Origin: CADEDH01 sp965216205
GTDB lineage: Bacteria > Actinomycetota > Acidimicrobiia > Acidimicrobiales > SZUA-35
Direction of reading: 5' to 3'
Length of the DNA: 64,000 nucleotides
Assembly: GCA_965216205.1 (NCBI GenBank)
Contig: OZ244139.1
Span: forward strand, 496,001 to 560,000
A program made the translations under genes and the position numbers. This document shows, piece after piece, positions 56,413 to 64,000 of the stretch. The notes beneath the pieces were generated by a model. That model saw only the letters and a program-made list of their open reading frames with translations, did not search any database and was not told the origin of the DNA. The stretch's first letter is position 1, and every line of letters starts with the position of its first letter.

Positions 56413-57429
56413 TCAGCGCTCCGGTTGGTGGAGGCCGACCCGGTTGGTGCTGCTCAGGGAGTACAGGTACAGCAGCGACGGCACCACGAGCACCACCGCC
56501 AGCCCGGTGGCAACGAGCAGCCCGATCAACGTGGCCCTGGCCCCGGCGCCATCGGCGATCGTGACCTCGTCGACGAGCAGCCACGGGTACTGGGCCACAC
56601 CCCACCCCGCCACGACGGCCGCCACCGCGACACCGGCGCTCACCCTGGCCAGGTCCTCCCGCCGTCGCCAGAGCAGCACCATCGTGGCCACACCCCCGAC
56701 GGCCGAGGCGACCACCAGCGGCAACGCCCGACCGAGCAGCCCGTCCACCAGCGTCTCGTCGTCGGCGACGAGCACCGGGATACCCACGACGACCACCGAC
56801 CCGGTGAGCACACCGCCGATCAGCGACCGGCGTCGCAGCGACTCGGCCAGGTCGTCGCGGCCGAGGGATCGGGCGTCGGCCGTCAAGAGCACCCCGGCCA
56901 GGAACGTGCACGTCGCCACCGCGAGCACCCCGCCGAGGATCGACGTTGGCCCCAACCACACCGCCGCCGAACCGGCTGGTCGGCGCCCGCTGGCGAGCCG
57001 GCCGGATGCGACGGCCCCGGCGATCGCGCCGAGGAAGAACGGCGTCAGCAACGACGCCACCGCGAACACGATCCCGGCCACGCGGGCCCAGGCCAGCGTC
57101 GGCGCGAACTTCCGGAAGGCGAACCCGGCGCCGCGGGCCACGATGCCGAGGCCGGCCAGCCAGAACGGTACGGCCAATGCCCGCATCAGGTCGGCGAACG
57201 GCTCGGGGAACCCGGTCCACAGGAACACGAGGACGAAGATCAGCCACACGTGGTTCGCCTCCCACACCGGTCCGATCGAATGGTCGACGAGCCGGCGGAG
57301 CGGTGCGCCCCGTCGGGCGTTGCCGGCGGTGAGGTCCCACACGCCGGAGCCGAAGTCGGCCCCGCCGAACGTGGCGTACAGGACCACGGCGGTGAACATC
57401 ACCGCCGCCACGAGGTCGGCGACGCTCAC
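56413..57429 (-). CDS. cydB: cytochrome bd oxidase subunit II
   Basis: The 338-residue membrane protein has eight or nine helices. FTAVVLYATFGGADFGSGVW near the start (with the conserved Gly-Ala-Asp-Phe-Gly) and VWEANHVWLIFVLVFLWTGF are CydB hallmarks. It forms a quinol oxidase with CydA. Its start overlaps the cydA stop by 4 bases, so both are one unit. Confidence 0.95.
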   Translation of the reverse strand: MSVADLVAAVMFTAVVLYATFGGADFGSGVWDLTAGNARRGAPLRRLVDHSIGPVWEANHVWLIFVLVFLWTGFPEPFADLMRALAVPFWLAGLGIVARGAGFAFRKFAPTLAWARVAGIVFAVASLLTPFFLGAIAGAVASGRLASGRRPAGSAAVWLGPTSILGGVLAVATCTFLAGVLLTADARSLGRDDLAESLRRRSLIGGVLTGSVVVVGIPVLVADDETLVDGLLGRALPLVVASAVGGVATMVLLWRRREDLARVSAGVAVAAVVAGWGVAQYPWLLVDEVTIADGAGARATLIGLLVATGLAVVLVVPSLLYLYSLSSTNRVGLHQPER

Positions 57430-58967
57430 GCTCGATCCGACCCGGACTCGACGAACGCACCGTCGTCGGCTGCCCGACCGGCGGTCGCTGGGTCGCCGGC
57501 GAGCTCGCCGGTGTCGGCGGCGGATCCGACGAGGCTCTCCTGGAGCAGCGACGGTCCGTACGGGCTGGCCAGGTGGGTGTCACCGGCCCGCCAGCGGGCC
57601 GACATGGACCGGAGGACGGCCACGGCGCCCGCGGTCATCGCGGCGTAGACCGCGACCAGCACGATGAGGGTGATCCAGATGTAGCCGGCGTCGGTCACGG
57701 CGTCCTCGGTGCGCATGATCCCGTGCACGATCCACGGCTGGCGGCCCACTTCGGTGGTGATCCACCCGGTCTCCATCGCCACCACCGCCGCCGGACCAGC
57801 GGCCACCACCGCCCGGAGGAACCATCGGCTGGCGAGCAGGTCGCGCCCGTCGCCCGCGCTGTCGCCGGTTCCGGCGCCTCGGGCCCGTCGCCACCGCAGC
57901 GCGTACCAGGCGGACAGGCCGGCGAGGGCGGTGCCGAGCGCCACCATCACCTGGAACGCGAGGTGCACGATCGCCACCGGCGGCCGCTCGTCTGGCGGGA
58001 CCGAGTCGAGTCCAGCGAGGGTGGCGTCGAAGTCGTTGGTCGACAGGAACGAGAGGAGACCGTCGACGGGGACCTCGAGCGCACCGACCAGCTCCTGCCG
58101 GTCGTCGTCCCACCAGCCACCGAGCTCCAGCCTCGCGGCCTCGGTGTCGGTGGCCAGGCCCTCCATCGCCGCGAGCTTGATCGGCTGCCCGTCGGCCAGG
58201 CGCTGACCGGCGATGTGCCCGATCACCGGTTGGATGGGCGAGGCGATGGCGGCGAACGTCAGCGGCACCAGGATCCCGAGGCGGTGCAACCGATCGCGCC
58301 GACCCCGGAGCCAGCCGGCGGCGTAGACGCCGGCCACCGAGTAGCCGACGACCATCAGGGCAGCCAGGTACATGTGGAGGTACTGGAGGGCCACCGCCGA
58401 GTTCAGGATCGCCGCCACGGGGTCGACGTCGGTCACCGCGAGCGACGAGCCATCGGTGGTGACCGAGAACCCGGTGGGGGCGTTCATCCAGGCGTTGACC
58501 GAGACCACCAGGAACGATCCGACGATCCCGGCGGCGACGATCGGCAGGAGCATCAGCGAGTGGATCCGGCCGGGGATGCGGTCCCAGCCGTAGACGTAGA
58601 TGCCGAGGAAGATGGCCTCGACGAAGAACGACAGCCCCTCGAGGGCGAAGGCGAGCCCGACCACGTCGCCGAAAGCCTCCATCAGGCCGGGCCACAGGAG
58701 GCCCATCTCGAGCGAGAGGATCGTGCCCGACACCGCACCGATGGCGAACAGCACGCCGGCCACCTTCGACCATCGTCTGGCCAGTTCGAGGGCGTCGTCG
58801 TCGCCCCGGAGGCCACGGCGGTGGAGCACGAAGATCATCGCCGGCCACGCCATGCCGAAGCAGGCGAGCACGATGTGCCAGCCGAGCGACAGCGCCATCT
58901 GGTTCCTCGCTGGCAGGAGGGCGTCGGCGGCGAGGAGCACTTCCGGAGCGTAGAGCAGCGGTGCCAC
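57426..58967 (-). CDS. cydA: cytochrome bd oxidase subunit I
   Basis: The 513-residue subunit starts LGWHIVLACFGMAWPAMIFV (haem-ligand His and neighbouring helix) and has LHMYLAALMVVGY with the second His, and GRQPWIVHGIMRTEDAV, the Gly-Arg-Gln-Pro-Trp motif of the haem b595/d site. It has no long Q-loop, so it belongs to the short (CioA-like) branch and oxidises quinol with O2 at high affinity. The start is GTG 58967. Confidence 0.95.
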   Translation of the reverse strand: MAPLLYAPEVLLAADALLPARNQMALSLGWHIVLACFGMAWPAMIFVLHRRGLRGDDDALELARRWSKVAGVLFAIGAVSGTILSLEMGLLWPGLMEAFGDVVGLAFALEGLSFFVEAIFLGIYVYGWDRIPGRIHSLMLLPIVAAGIVGSFLVVSVNAWMNAPTGFSVTTDGSSLAVTDVDPVAAILNSAVALQYLHMYLAALMVVGYSVAGVYAAGWLRGRRDRLHRLGILVPLTFAAIASPIQPVIGHIAGQRLADGQPIKLAAMEGLATDTEAARLELGGWWDDDRQELVGALEVPVDGLLSFLSTNDFDATLAGLDSVPPDERPPVAIVHLAFQVMVALGTALAGLSAWYALRWRRARGAGTGDSAGDGRDLLASRWFLRAVVAAGPAAVVAMETGWITTEVGRQPWIVHGIMRTEDAVTDAGYIWITLIVLVAVYAAMTAGAVAVLRSMSARWRAGDTHLASPYGPSLLQESLVGSAADTGELAGDPATAGRAADDGAFVESGSDRA

Positions 58968-59003
58968 TCGATCCCCGATCGGGCGCCCCGACCGTGGGTG
59001 TCG

Positions 59004-60023
59004 TCAGACCCCGTCGAGGAAGTCGAGCAACAGGTGGTTCACCACCTCCGGTTGCTCCTGCTGGGTCCAGTGCCCACACATCGGGAGGATCTCGGATCGG
59101 ACGAGGTTCGGCAGACTCTCGTCGAACCGGTCGATCGCCCGCTGCCCGAGCCTCGTCGGCCCGTCGCGCTCGCCGCCGACGAACATCGACGGCACCGTGA
59201 TCGGCGCGTTGCGCCACGGGGCGAGCTCGGTCCAGTCGCGCGTGATGTTGCGATACCGGTTCAGCCCACCCGTGAGCCCGGTCCGTTGGAACTCGCCGAG
59301 GTAGTAGGCGAAGTCGTCGTCGGTGAGCCAGTCCATCTGCTCCGGCCCCGGGAACTGCAACCGGTCCTTCAGCTTGTGGCCGAGTGGCACGATCCCCATG
59401 TTGGGCTTGGTGGGATCGGCTTCGCCGGAGGCGGTGAAGTAGAACCCCAGCAGCCACGCCACGAGGTCCTCCTCCGCCTCCGCCTCGGCCACCCCCGGGG
59501 CCTGGAAGTAGTCGATGTAGAACAGCGAACCCGGCGGGTTGTCGCCCCGGGCCACCATCGCCCGCATGCCGTCGAGCGGCCTCGTGTCGCCCCGCGGGTT
59601 GTAGGGCACCGACAGGCCGACGACGCCCCGGAGGCGGTCGGGCCGGAGCAGCGCGGTGTTCCAGGCCACGGGGGCGCCCCAGTCGTGGCCGACCACTACG
59701 GCGCCGTGCCCGGTCTCGGGGAACCGTTGCTCGTGATCGTCGATCACGGCGATCACGTCGCCGACCAACGCGCTCATGGCGTACGCATCGATATCGCTCG
59801 GGCTGGCCGACCGGCCATAGCCGCGGACGTCGAGCGCGACCGCCCGGTAGCCGGCGCCGGCGAGCGGCCCCAACTGGTGTCGCCAGGAATACCAGCTCTC
59901 GGGAAACCCGTGGACGAGTACCACCAGCGGGCCCGATCCGCGCTCGGCCAGGTGGATCCGGTGGCCGGACGAGGCGATGAAGGTGTGGGTGATCTCGTCG
60001 AGATCGATTCTGTTCGCAGCCAT
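59004..60023 (-). CDS. alpha/beta hydrolase, epoxide-hydrolase-like
   Basis: The 339-residue protein has VVLVHGFPESWYSWRHQLG, DVRGYGRSASP, the nucleophile elbow VVVGHDWGAPVAWNTALL (Asp nucleophile, so epoxide hydrolase or dehalogenase type) and the late ILPMCGHWTQQEQPE with catalytic His. The cap includes two Tyr in FYFTASG and YYLGEFQ, the acid partners of epoxide opening. ATG 60023 gives a normal start; an earlier ATG at 60035 is weaker. The substrate is unknown. Confidence 0.9.
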   Translation of the reverse strand: MAANRIDLDEITHTFIASSGHRIHLAERGSGPLVVLVHGFPESWYSWRHQLGPLAGAGYRAVALDVRGYGRSASPSDIDAYAMSALVGDVIAVIDDHEQRFPETGHGAVVVGHDWGAPVAWNTALLRPDRLRGVVGLSVPYNPRGDTRPLDGMRAMVARGDNPPGSLFYIDYFQAPGVAEAEAEEDLVAWLLGFYFTASGEADPTKPNMGIVPLGHKLKDRLQFPGPEQMDWLTDDDFAYYLGEFQRTGLTGGLNRYRNITRDWTELAPWRNAPITVPSMFVGGERDGPTRLGQRAIDRFDESLPNLVRSEILPMCGHWTQQEQPEVVNHLLLDFLDGV

Positions 60024-60067
60024 CGGGCACAGCATGGCCCATCGCGGCGGTACTCCGCGAGCTTGGT

Positions 60068-60116
60068 GAAATTTGTGGGGTTTGCAGCGGTAGGCGCTGC
60101 AAACCCCACAAATTTC
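60068..60116. repeat. 22-bp-stem hairpin repeat (family member 2)
   Basis: The left arm 60068-60089 pairs perfectly with the right arm 60095-60116 over 22 bp around a 5-nt loop (GTAGG). It shares the core TTTGCAGCG/CGCTGCAAA and outer AAATTTG-like ends with the hairpin at 13707. It lies between the stop of the membrane protein gene (60130) and the start of the hydrolase gene. Confidence 0.85.
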
Positions 60117-60129
60117 GAGGGCCTCGTGA

Positions 60130-60606
60130 TCAGGTGGGCCGGGGCGTGGGGTTCGGGGTGATCGGGGGTGGCGGGTAGCTCTCGAAGGACGGGCGGGGTG
60201 GGGTTGGCGCGATCGCCCGGTGCCGGTGGGTCCGGATCCGCCAGAAGACGAACATGTTGAACAGGTGGATCAGGCCGAGCGAGAGCAGCAGCCAGCCGAC
60301 CTTGACCGTGAGCTGGTTGAAGGCCTGGGTGAGGCTCGCGTACTCGGGCTGCAACTGGAAGAGCAGGAATGCGTAGCCGAGGTTCAGCAGGTAGAAGCCG
60401 ATGACCAGGAGGTGGTTGACCGACGTCGCCAGCTCCTCGGAGTCGAACACGTCACGAAGCCAGACCGCGCCGTTGGCCTTCAGCGTGCGGGCCAGGTAGA
60501 TCACCAGCCCGATGGCGACCGCTGCGTAGACCAGGTAGAAGCCGATCGCCACCCCCTCGGCGACCTCCCCCGCCAGCACCGCTGTGGTGAACCCGTCGTT
60601 GCCCAT
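60130..60606 (-). CDS. small membrane protein controlled by tandem operator, unknown function
   Basis: The 158-residue protein has three or four hydrophobic helices (GFYLVYAAVAIGLVIYLA; VNHLLVIGFYLLNLGYAFL; VGWLLLSLGLIHLFNMFVFW), then a Pro-rich tail (about 125-158). There is no recognised domain. AGAGGAA lies before the ATG. A pair of palindromes immediately upstream marks it as repressor-controlled, yet no regulator gene is nearby. Possibly a transport- or quinone-linked integral protein; this is a guess. Confidence 0.65.
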   Translation of the reverse strand: MGNDGFTTAVLAGEVAEGVAIGFYLVYAAVAIGLVIYLARTLKANGAVWLRDVFDSEELATSVNHLLVIGFYLLNLGYAFLLFQLQPEYASLTQAFNQLTVKVGWLLLSLGLIHLFNMFVFWRIRTHRHRAIAPTPPRPSFESYPPPPITPNPTPRPT

Positions 60607-60651
60607 CGATCCGTTCCTCTCGTCGCCGGTCGGCGCCGTCGCCCACCGGAT

Positions 60652-60689
60652 TTGAGCATTCGCTCAACTGGTTTGAGCATACGCTCAAA
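60652..60689. promoter_or_regulatory. tandem palindromic operator without adjacent regulator
   Basis: TTGAGCATTCGCTCAA (60652-60667) and TTTGAGCATACGCTCAAA (60672-60689) are palindromes whose centres are 21 bp apart, the same spacing as the TetR operator at 36167. They lie 46-83 bp upstream of the membrane protein gene start (60606). Confidence 0.8.
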
Positions 60690-60731
60690 CCGACCTGGGG
60701 TCAATGGAGACGGAGGAAGGGGAGTGGGTGG

Positions 60732-61346
60732 CTACAAGCTCCAGCGGATCAGCCGGGCGACCACCTCGTCGTGGAGGCCGGCAGCCGTGGCGAGCGCCAT
60801 CGTCGCCAGCACGGCACCGCCCACGACGGCCACCGCCGGTCGGGCCCGCTCCCGCAGGCGTTCGGGCAGGAGCGTGGACGCCGCCCCCAACGCCAGCAGC
60901 GGGGCCAGCACCCCGGCTCCGTAGGCGAGCAGGAGGAACAGACCGTCGACCCCGCGGTCCGGCAGGTCGTTCAGCAGGGAGCCGAACGCCGCCCCGACGC
61001 ACGGCTCCCACAGCTCGGCCGCCGCCACGCCGACCATGGCGCCCCCGGCCGCGGTCCGGAGCCGATCGACGGCAGGCGACCGGTCGGGGCGCGCCCGCTC
61101 GACGACGCTGGCGAGCAGGGTGACGGCGCCGACGATCAGGGCGACGGCCGAGATCCCGACCGGCCAGTCGCCGCCCCGTTCCGCGAACCGGGCCCACGCC
61201 GTGACGAGCGAGCTCCCGGCGAAACCCCCGAGTGCCACCAAGGGCCGGGAGCCACCGGCGAGGATCGCCGCCCCACCGGGCACCAGTAGGATCGACGAGC
61301 ACGGGAGCCACGCCGACGCCAGGCCTTCGAGCAGGAGCTCCACCAT
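60732..61346 (-). CDS. CcdA-like thiol:disulfide membrane transporter
   Basis: The 204-residue protein (start ATG 61346) has six hydrophobic helices and paired Cys in AWLPCSSILLVPGG and LWEPCVGAAFGSLL, the pattern of CcdA/ScsB-like electron transporters that carry reducing power across the membrane. It follows the thioredoxin-like gene by 20 bp, a natural donor-acceptor pair. The Cys in helix I and IV are consistent with the family; acceptor is inferred. Confidence 0.8.
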   Translation of the reverse strand: MVELLLEGLASAWLPCSSILLVPGGAAILAGGSRPLVALGGFAGSSLVTAWARFAERGGDWPVGISAVALIVGAVTLLASVVERARPDRSPAVDRLRTAAGGAMVGVAAAELWEPCVGAAFGSLLNDLPDRGVDGLFLLLAYGAGVLAPLLALGAASTLLPERLRERARPAVAVVGGAVLATMALATAAGLHDEVVARLIRWSL

Positions 61347-61366
61347 CGGACCGGCCTCGCTCGACC

Positions 61367-62041
61367 CTACGGACCGTGCTCGAGCAGGTGGGCCACCGTG
61401 GTCTCGAGCTCGTCGTAGCGGCCCTCGCCGATGTGGTCGAAGCGGACGTCGCCGTTCTGGTCGACCACGAACGTCCGCGGCCAGAAGCGCCGCCCCGGTT
61501 GCCAGTCCCGGAAGTTGGTCTTGTCGGTGTCGAGCGCGATCGGCCACGTCACGCCGTGGTCCACCGCCGCGGCCGCGATCGCGTCCACGTCCTTCTCATG
61601 GTCGAACTCTGGAGCGTGGACCCCGATGATCTCCAACCCCTCGGGCTGCCACCGCTCGTAGATGCCCTGCAGCGCCGGGATCGTGTTGCGGCAGTTGTAG
61701 CAACCGAAGGTCCAGAACTGCACGATGCGGACCCGGCCCTCGAAATCCTCGAACGCGGTCGCATCGGTCTGGAGCCAGCCGTCGAGATCCCGCAGGGTCC
61801 CCGCTGGGCCGAGGTTCTCGGGGCCGTCGACCGGTGCGGGCGCCGACCCGGCGGGCAGCGTCGACGTCGCCGGCTCGTCAGCCGACCCGGTGGGGACGTT
61901 CGACGGCGTGACCTCGTCGGCGGCGCCACCGGCCGCTTCGAGGGCGTCGGCGGTGGCTTCACCCGATCCGAACCGGACCGCCACGAGCGCCCCGACGACC
62001 AGCACGACCACGGCGGCGGCGATCAACTGTGCCCGTTCCAT
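61367..62041 (-). CDS. TlpA-like extracytoplasmic thioredoxin
   Basis: The 224-residue protein starts ATG 62041 with an N-terminal anchor (AQLIAAAVVVLVVGALVAV), a Ser/Ala/Pro linker and a thioredoxin-like domain with FWTFGCYNCRNTIPALQGIY (CxxC is Cys-Tyr-Asn-Cys). DKTNFRDWQPGRRFWPRTFV is the cis-Pro region. It probably reduces disulfides outside the membrane and is recharged by the CcdA-like neighbour. Confidence 0.88.
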   Translation of the reverse strand: MERAQLIAAAVVVLVVGALVAVRFGSGEATADALEAAGGAADEVTPSNVPTGSADEPATSTLPAGSAPAPVDGPENLGPAGTLRDLDGWLQTDATAFEDFEGRVRIVQFWTFGCYNCRNTIPALQGIYERWQPEGLEIIGVHAPEFDHEKDVDAIAAAAVDHGVTWPIALDTDKTNFRDWQPGRRFWPRTFVVDQNGDVRFDHIGEGRYDELETTVAHLLEHGP

Positions 62042-62172
62042 GCCGGCCAGTGTCCAGCGTCGGCACCGACGGGAGGGCGCCAGGCGGCCGACGTTCACCA
62101 GAAGTTCGCAAGTGCTGCGGCCCGGTCGGACGCTCCTTTGTGGGCCGGGGCGGGGCACTCTACGGTTGGGTG

Positions 62173-63318
62173 ATGGGACCTCTCCAGGGCATTACCGTCA
62201 TCGAGCTCGCCGGCATCGGACCTGGTCCGTTCTGCGCGATGATGCTCGCCGACATGGGCGCCGACGTGATCCGCATCGACCGGTCCGGGGCCGTGGCCGA
62301 CGGTGACCCGAGCAACCCGCCCAAGGACACGCTCACCCGGAACCGTCGCTCGATCGGGATCGACCTCAAGAACCCCGACGGGGCCGAGGCGGTGCTGAAG
62401 CTGATCGAGTCGGCCGACGCCATCATGGAAGGCTTCCGGCCCGGGGTGACCGAGCGGCTCGGCATCGGCCCCGACGACTGCCTCGCCCGCAACCCGAAGA
62501 TCGTCTACGGGCGGATGACCGGGTGGGGCCAGGAGGGGCCATACGCCCAGGCCGCCGGCCACGACATCAACTACATCGCGCTGGCCGGTGCGCTCGACCC
62601 GATCGGTCGTCGGGGTGAGGCGCCGGTGCCGCCGCTCAACCTCGTCGGCGACTTCGGTGGCGGTGGCATGTACCTCGCCTTCGGGCTCGTCTGCGCCATC
62701 CTCGAGGCGAAGACCTCCGGCAAGGGGCAGGTGGTCGACGTCGCCATGGTCGACGGTGCCGCCTCGCTGATGAACATGTTCTGGGCGATGAAGGCGTCGG
62801 GCGTCTGGTCCGACGAGCGCGGCACCAACCTGCTCGACACGGGTTCCCACTTCTACGACGTCTACGAGTGCGCCGACGGGGGCTACATCTCGCTCGGTTC
62901 GATCGAGCCGCAGTTCTACGCCGAGCTCCTCGAGCTGTCGGGCCTCGGCCAGCAGGACGACCTGCCCAAGCAGATGGACCGCGAGCAGTGGCCGTCGATG
63001 AAGGAGCGGGTGGGCGATCTCATCAACACGAAGACGCGAGACGAGTGGTGCGAGATCATGGAGCACAGCGATGTGTGCTTCGCTCCGGTCCTGTCGATGG
63101 ACGAGGCCACCGAGCATCCCCACAACGTGGCTCGCAAGACGTTCGTGCACGAGTTCGGCCTCACCCAGGCGGCCCCGGCGCCGCGGTTCAGCCGTACCGA
63201 GCCCGAGCTGACCAAGCCGGCGCCGCACCCCGGTCAGCACACCGACGAGGTGCTCGCCCAGTTCGGGTTCGACGCCGACGACATCGAGAAGCTCCGCCAG
63301 ACCGGCGCCGTCGCCTGA
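62173..63318 (+). CDS. family III CoA-transferase / alpha-methylacyl-CoA racemase-like
   Basis: The 381-residue protein has VIELAGIGPGPFCAMMLADM, ADVIRIDR, GRMTGWGQEGPYAQAAGHDINY and NLVGDFGGGGMYLAFGL, typical of the racemase (AMACR/Mcr) branch with Asp in the expected place. It racemises 2-methylacyl-CoA or transfers CoA. In the context of the MFE-2 pair, branched-chain oxidation is attractive. ATG at 62173; divergent from the TlpA gene. Confidence 0.92.
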   Translation: MGPLQGITVIELAGIGPGPFCAMMLADMGADVIRIDRSGAVADGDPSNPPKDTLTRNRRSIGIDLKNPDGAEAVLKLIESADAIMEGFRPGVTERLGIGPDDCLARNPKIVYGRMTGWGQEGPYAQAAGHDINYIALAGALDPIGRRGEAPVPPLNLVGDFGGGGMYLAFGLVCAILEAKTSGKGQVVDVAMVDGAASLMNMFWAMKASGVWSDERGTNLLDTGSHFYDVYECADGGYISLGSIEPQFYAELLELSGLGQQDDLPKQMDREQWPSMKERVGDLINTKTRDEWCEIMEHSDVCFAPVLSMDEATEHPHNVARKTFVHEFGLTQAAPAPRFSRTEPELTKPAPHPGQHTDEVLAQFGFDADDIEKLRQTGAVA

Positions 63319-63382
63319 GCCGCCCTGCTGACACCGCCACGTGGGTACGGGCCCATCGGTACGGACAGGACGGTGCGACGCG

Positions 63383-64000
63383 GTGCTCAAGTCGGTCGGC
63401 TCATGTTCCGATCAAGCGAGCGTGGTCGATGTAAACCGTGGTCCCGGCTGGGTCAGAGGGGTGGTCCCGCTGCTCGCGCCCGCCTTGCCAGTCGTCCTCC
63501 TCGGCCTGTTCCTGGTCGACAACACCCGTTCGTGGACGACCGAACGAGCCACGTCCAACGCCGCCGATGCCGCGGGCCTCGTAGCCGATTTCGCCATCAG
63601 CCCGTTGTTGGAGGACGACGACTTCACCGCGCCGACGGTCGACGAGGACCGGGTGGCGGAGCTCGACGCAGCGCTCCGCCCCCTCGTCGGTGACGACATC
63701 GTGCGGGTGAAGATCTGGGACGCCAACGGTCGGGTGGTCTACTCCGACGAGACCGAGACCATCGGCGAGACCTACCCCGTGTCGCACGAGCTCGAGGACG
63801 CCCTCGCGGGCGAGATCTCCTCGGAGGTGTCCGAGCTGGACAAGGAGGAGAACGCCGGAGAACAGGACTTCGATCGACTCCTCGAGGTCTACGTGCCGAT
63901 CCGGGCCGGAGCGGGAACCGAGTACGACGGGGCGTTCGAGCTCTACCTGCCCTACGAGCCGATCGCGGACTCGATCGAATCCGACACCCGCCGTATCTCG
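63383..64000 (+). CDS. membrane sensor protein, N-terminal part (window edge)
   Basis: The frame from GTG 63383 stays open to the last base. It has a short N-terminal part, one membrane helix (VVPLLAPALPVVLLGLFLV), then an extracytoplasmic domain of at least 150 residues with DDIVRVKIWDANGRVVYSDE, typical of dCACHE/PAS-like sensor domains. A C-terminal kinase or GGDEF is expected beyond the window. The start position is not certain, since no clear ribosome site is seen. Confidence 0.6.
   Translation, partial: MLKSVGSCSDQASVVDVNRGPGWVRGVVPLLAPALPVVLLGLFLVDNTRSWTTERATSNAADAAGLVADFAISPLLEDDDFTAPTVDEDRVAELDAALRPLVGDDIVRVKIWDANGRVVYSDETETIGETYPVSHELEDALAGEISSEVSELDKEENAGEQDFDRLLEVYVPIRAGAGTEYDGAFELYLPYEPIADSIESDTRRIS

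Noticed and set aside
57573..60161. An 862-codon plus-strand frame across cydA and the hydrolase
   Set aside because: Both underlying minus-strand genes are conserved; the frame is an artefact of high GC.

Overview
The window is 64 kb of high-GC DNA with dense, short-spaced genes. It looks like the core chromosome of a free-living, aerobic actinobacterium. Supporting genes are a fused E2-E1 2-oxoglutarate decarboxylase/dehydrogenase (Kgd type), the mismatch endonuclease NucS, an HRDC-tailed UvrD2 helicase, a PknB-like kinase, a DUF222/HNH gene and many GTG or TTG starts. The load of CoA-transferases, enoyl-CoA hydratase, phytanoyl-CoA dioxygenase-like and amidohydrolase genes resembles Acidimicrobiia (Ilumatobacter/Iamia-like); that placement is inference. 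I saw no rRNA, tRNA, CRISPR array, insertion sequence or prophage.

Layout. 1-5.2 kb: a truncated PAS/GAF sensor coupled to a uracil/mismatch DNA glycosylase, a 57-residue small gene behind a possible ECF promoter, a PAP2 phosphatase coupled to a transmembrane Ser/Thr kinase, and an SRPBCC protein. 5.2-14.9 kb: a MOSC protein and a catabolic block (two tandem family III CoA-transferases, an SH3-like membrane protein, PhyH dioxygenase, amidohydrolase, metallo-beta-lactamase hydrolase, NTF2-like protein, enoyl-CoA hydratase), ending in an internally deleted MOSC pseudogene. 14.97-19.4 kb: a probable selenoprotein of the GrdB family with an in-frame UGA, divergent from pyruvate carboxylase. 19.4-32.6 kb: geranylgeranyl-reductase-like flavoprotein, VanW protein, SDR plus MaoC pair (split MFE-2), NucS, AarF/UbiB kinase, CysQ, a zinc-ribbon protein, EttA, an NYN-S1 protein with a histone H1-like tail, and a HAD phosphatase. 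32.6-39 kb is the most accessory-looking part: a broken DUF222/HNH gene with its partner, a PtpB-like phosphatase, a TetR regulator with a tandem operator, three methyltransferases and a GNAT. 39-54.3 kb: Kgd, exonuclease III, a proton antiporter, UvrD2, a sunset-BON repeat protein, an L,D-transpeptidase, a PH/SHOCT protein, malic enzyme and a 3-hydroxyisobutyrate-dehydrogenase-like enzyme. 54.4-64 kb: two CitE/malyl-CoA-lyase-like genes, cydAB, an alpha/beta hydrolase, a membrane protein behind an orphan tandem operator, a CcdA-like/TlpA-like redox pair, a third CoA-transferase and a truncated sensor.

Together the genes describe anaplerosis and C4 metabolism (Pyc, malic enzyme, Kgd, malyl-CoA-lyase-like), acyl-CoA catabolism, low-oxygen respiration (CydAB) and envelope upkeep (VanW, L,D-transpeptidase, kinase). 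The best candidates for something not routinely annotated are the UGA-interrupted GrdB-family gene, the NYN-S1-H1-tail protein, the CoA-transferase pair in which one partner lacks the catalytic Asp, the TetR/methyltransferase island, and a family of long hairpin repeats. Every stretch over about 300 bases without an intact gene is covered: 14635-14970 holds the MOSC pseudogene.
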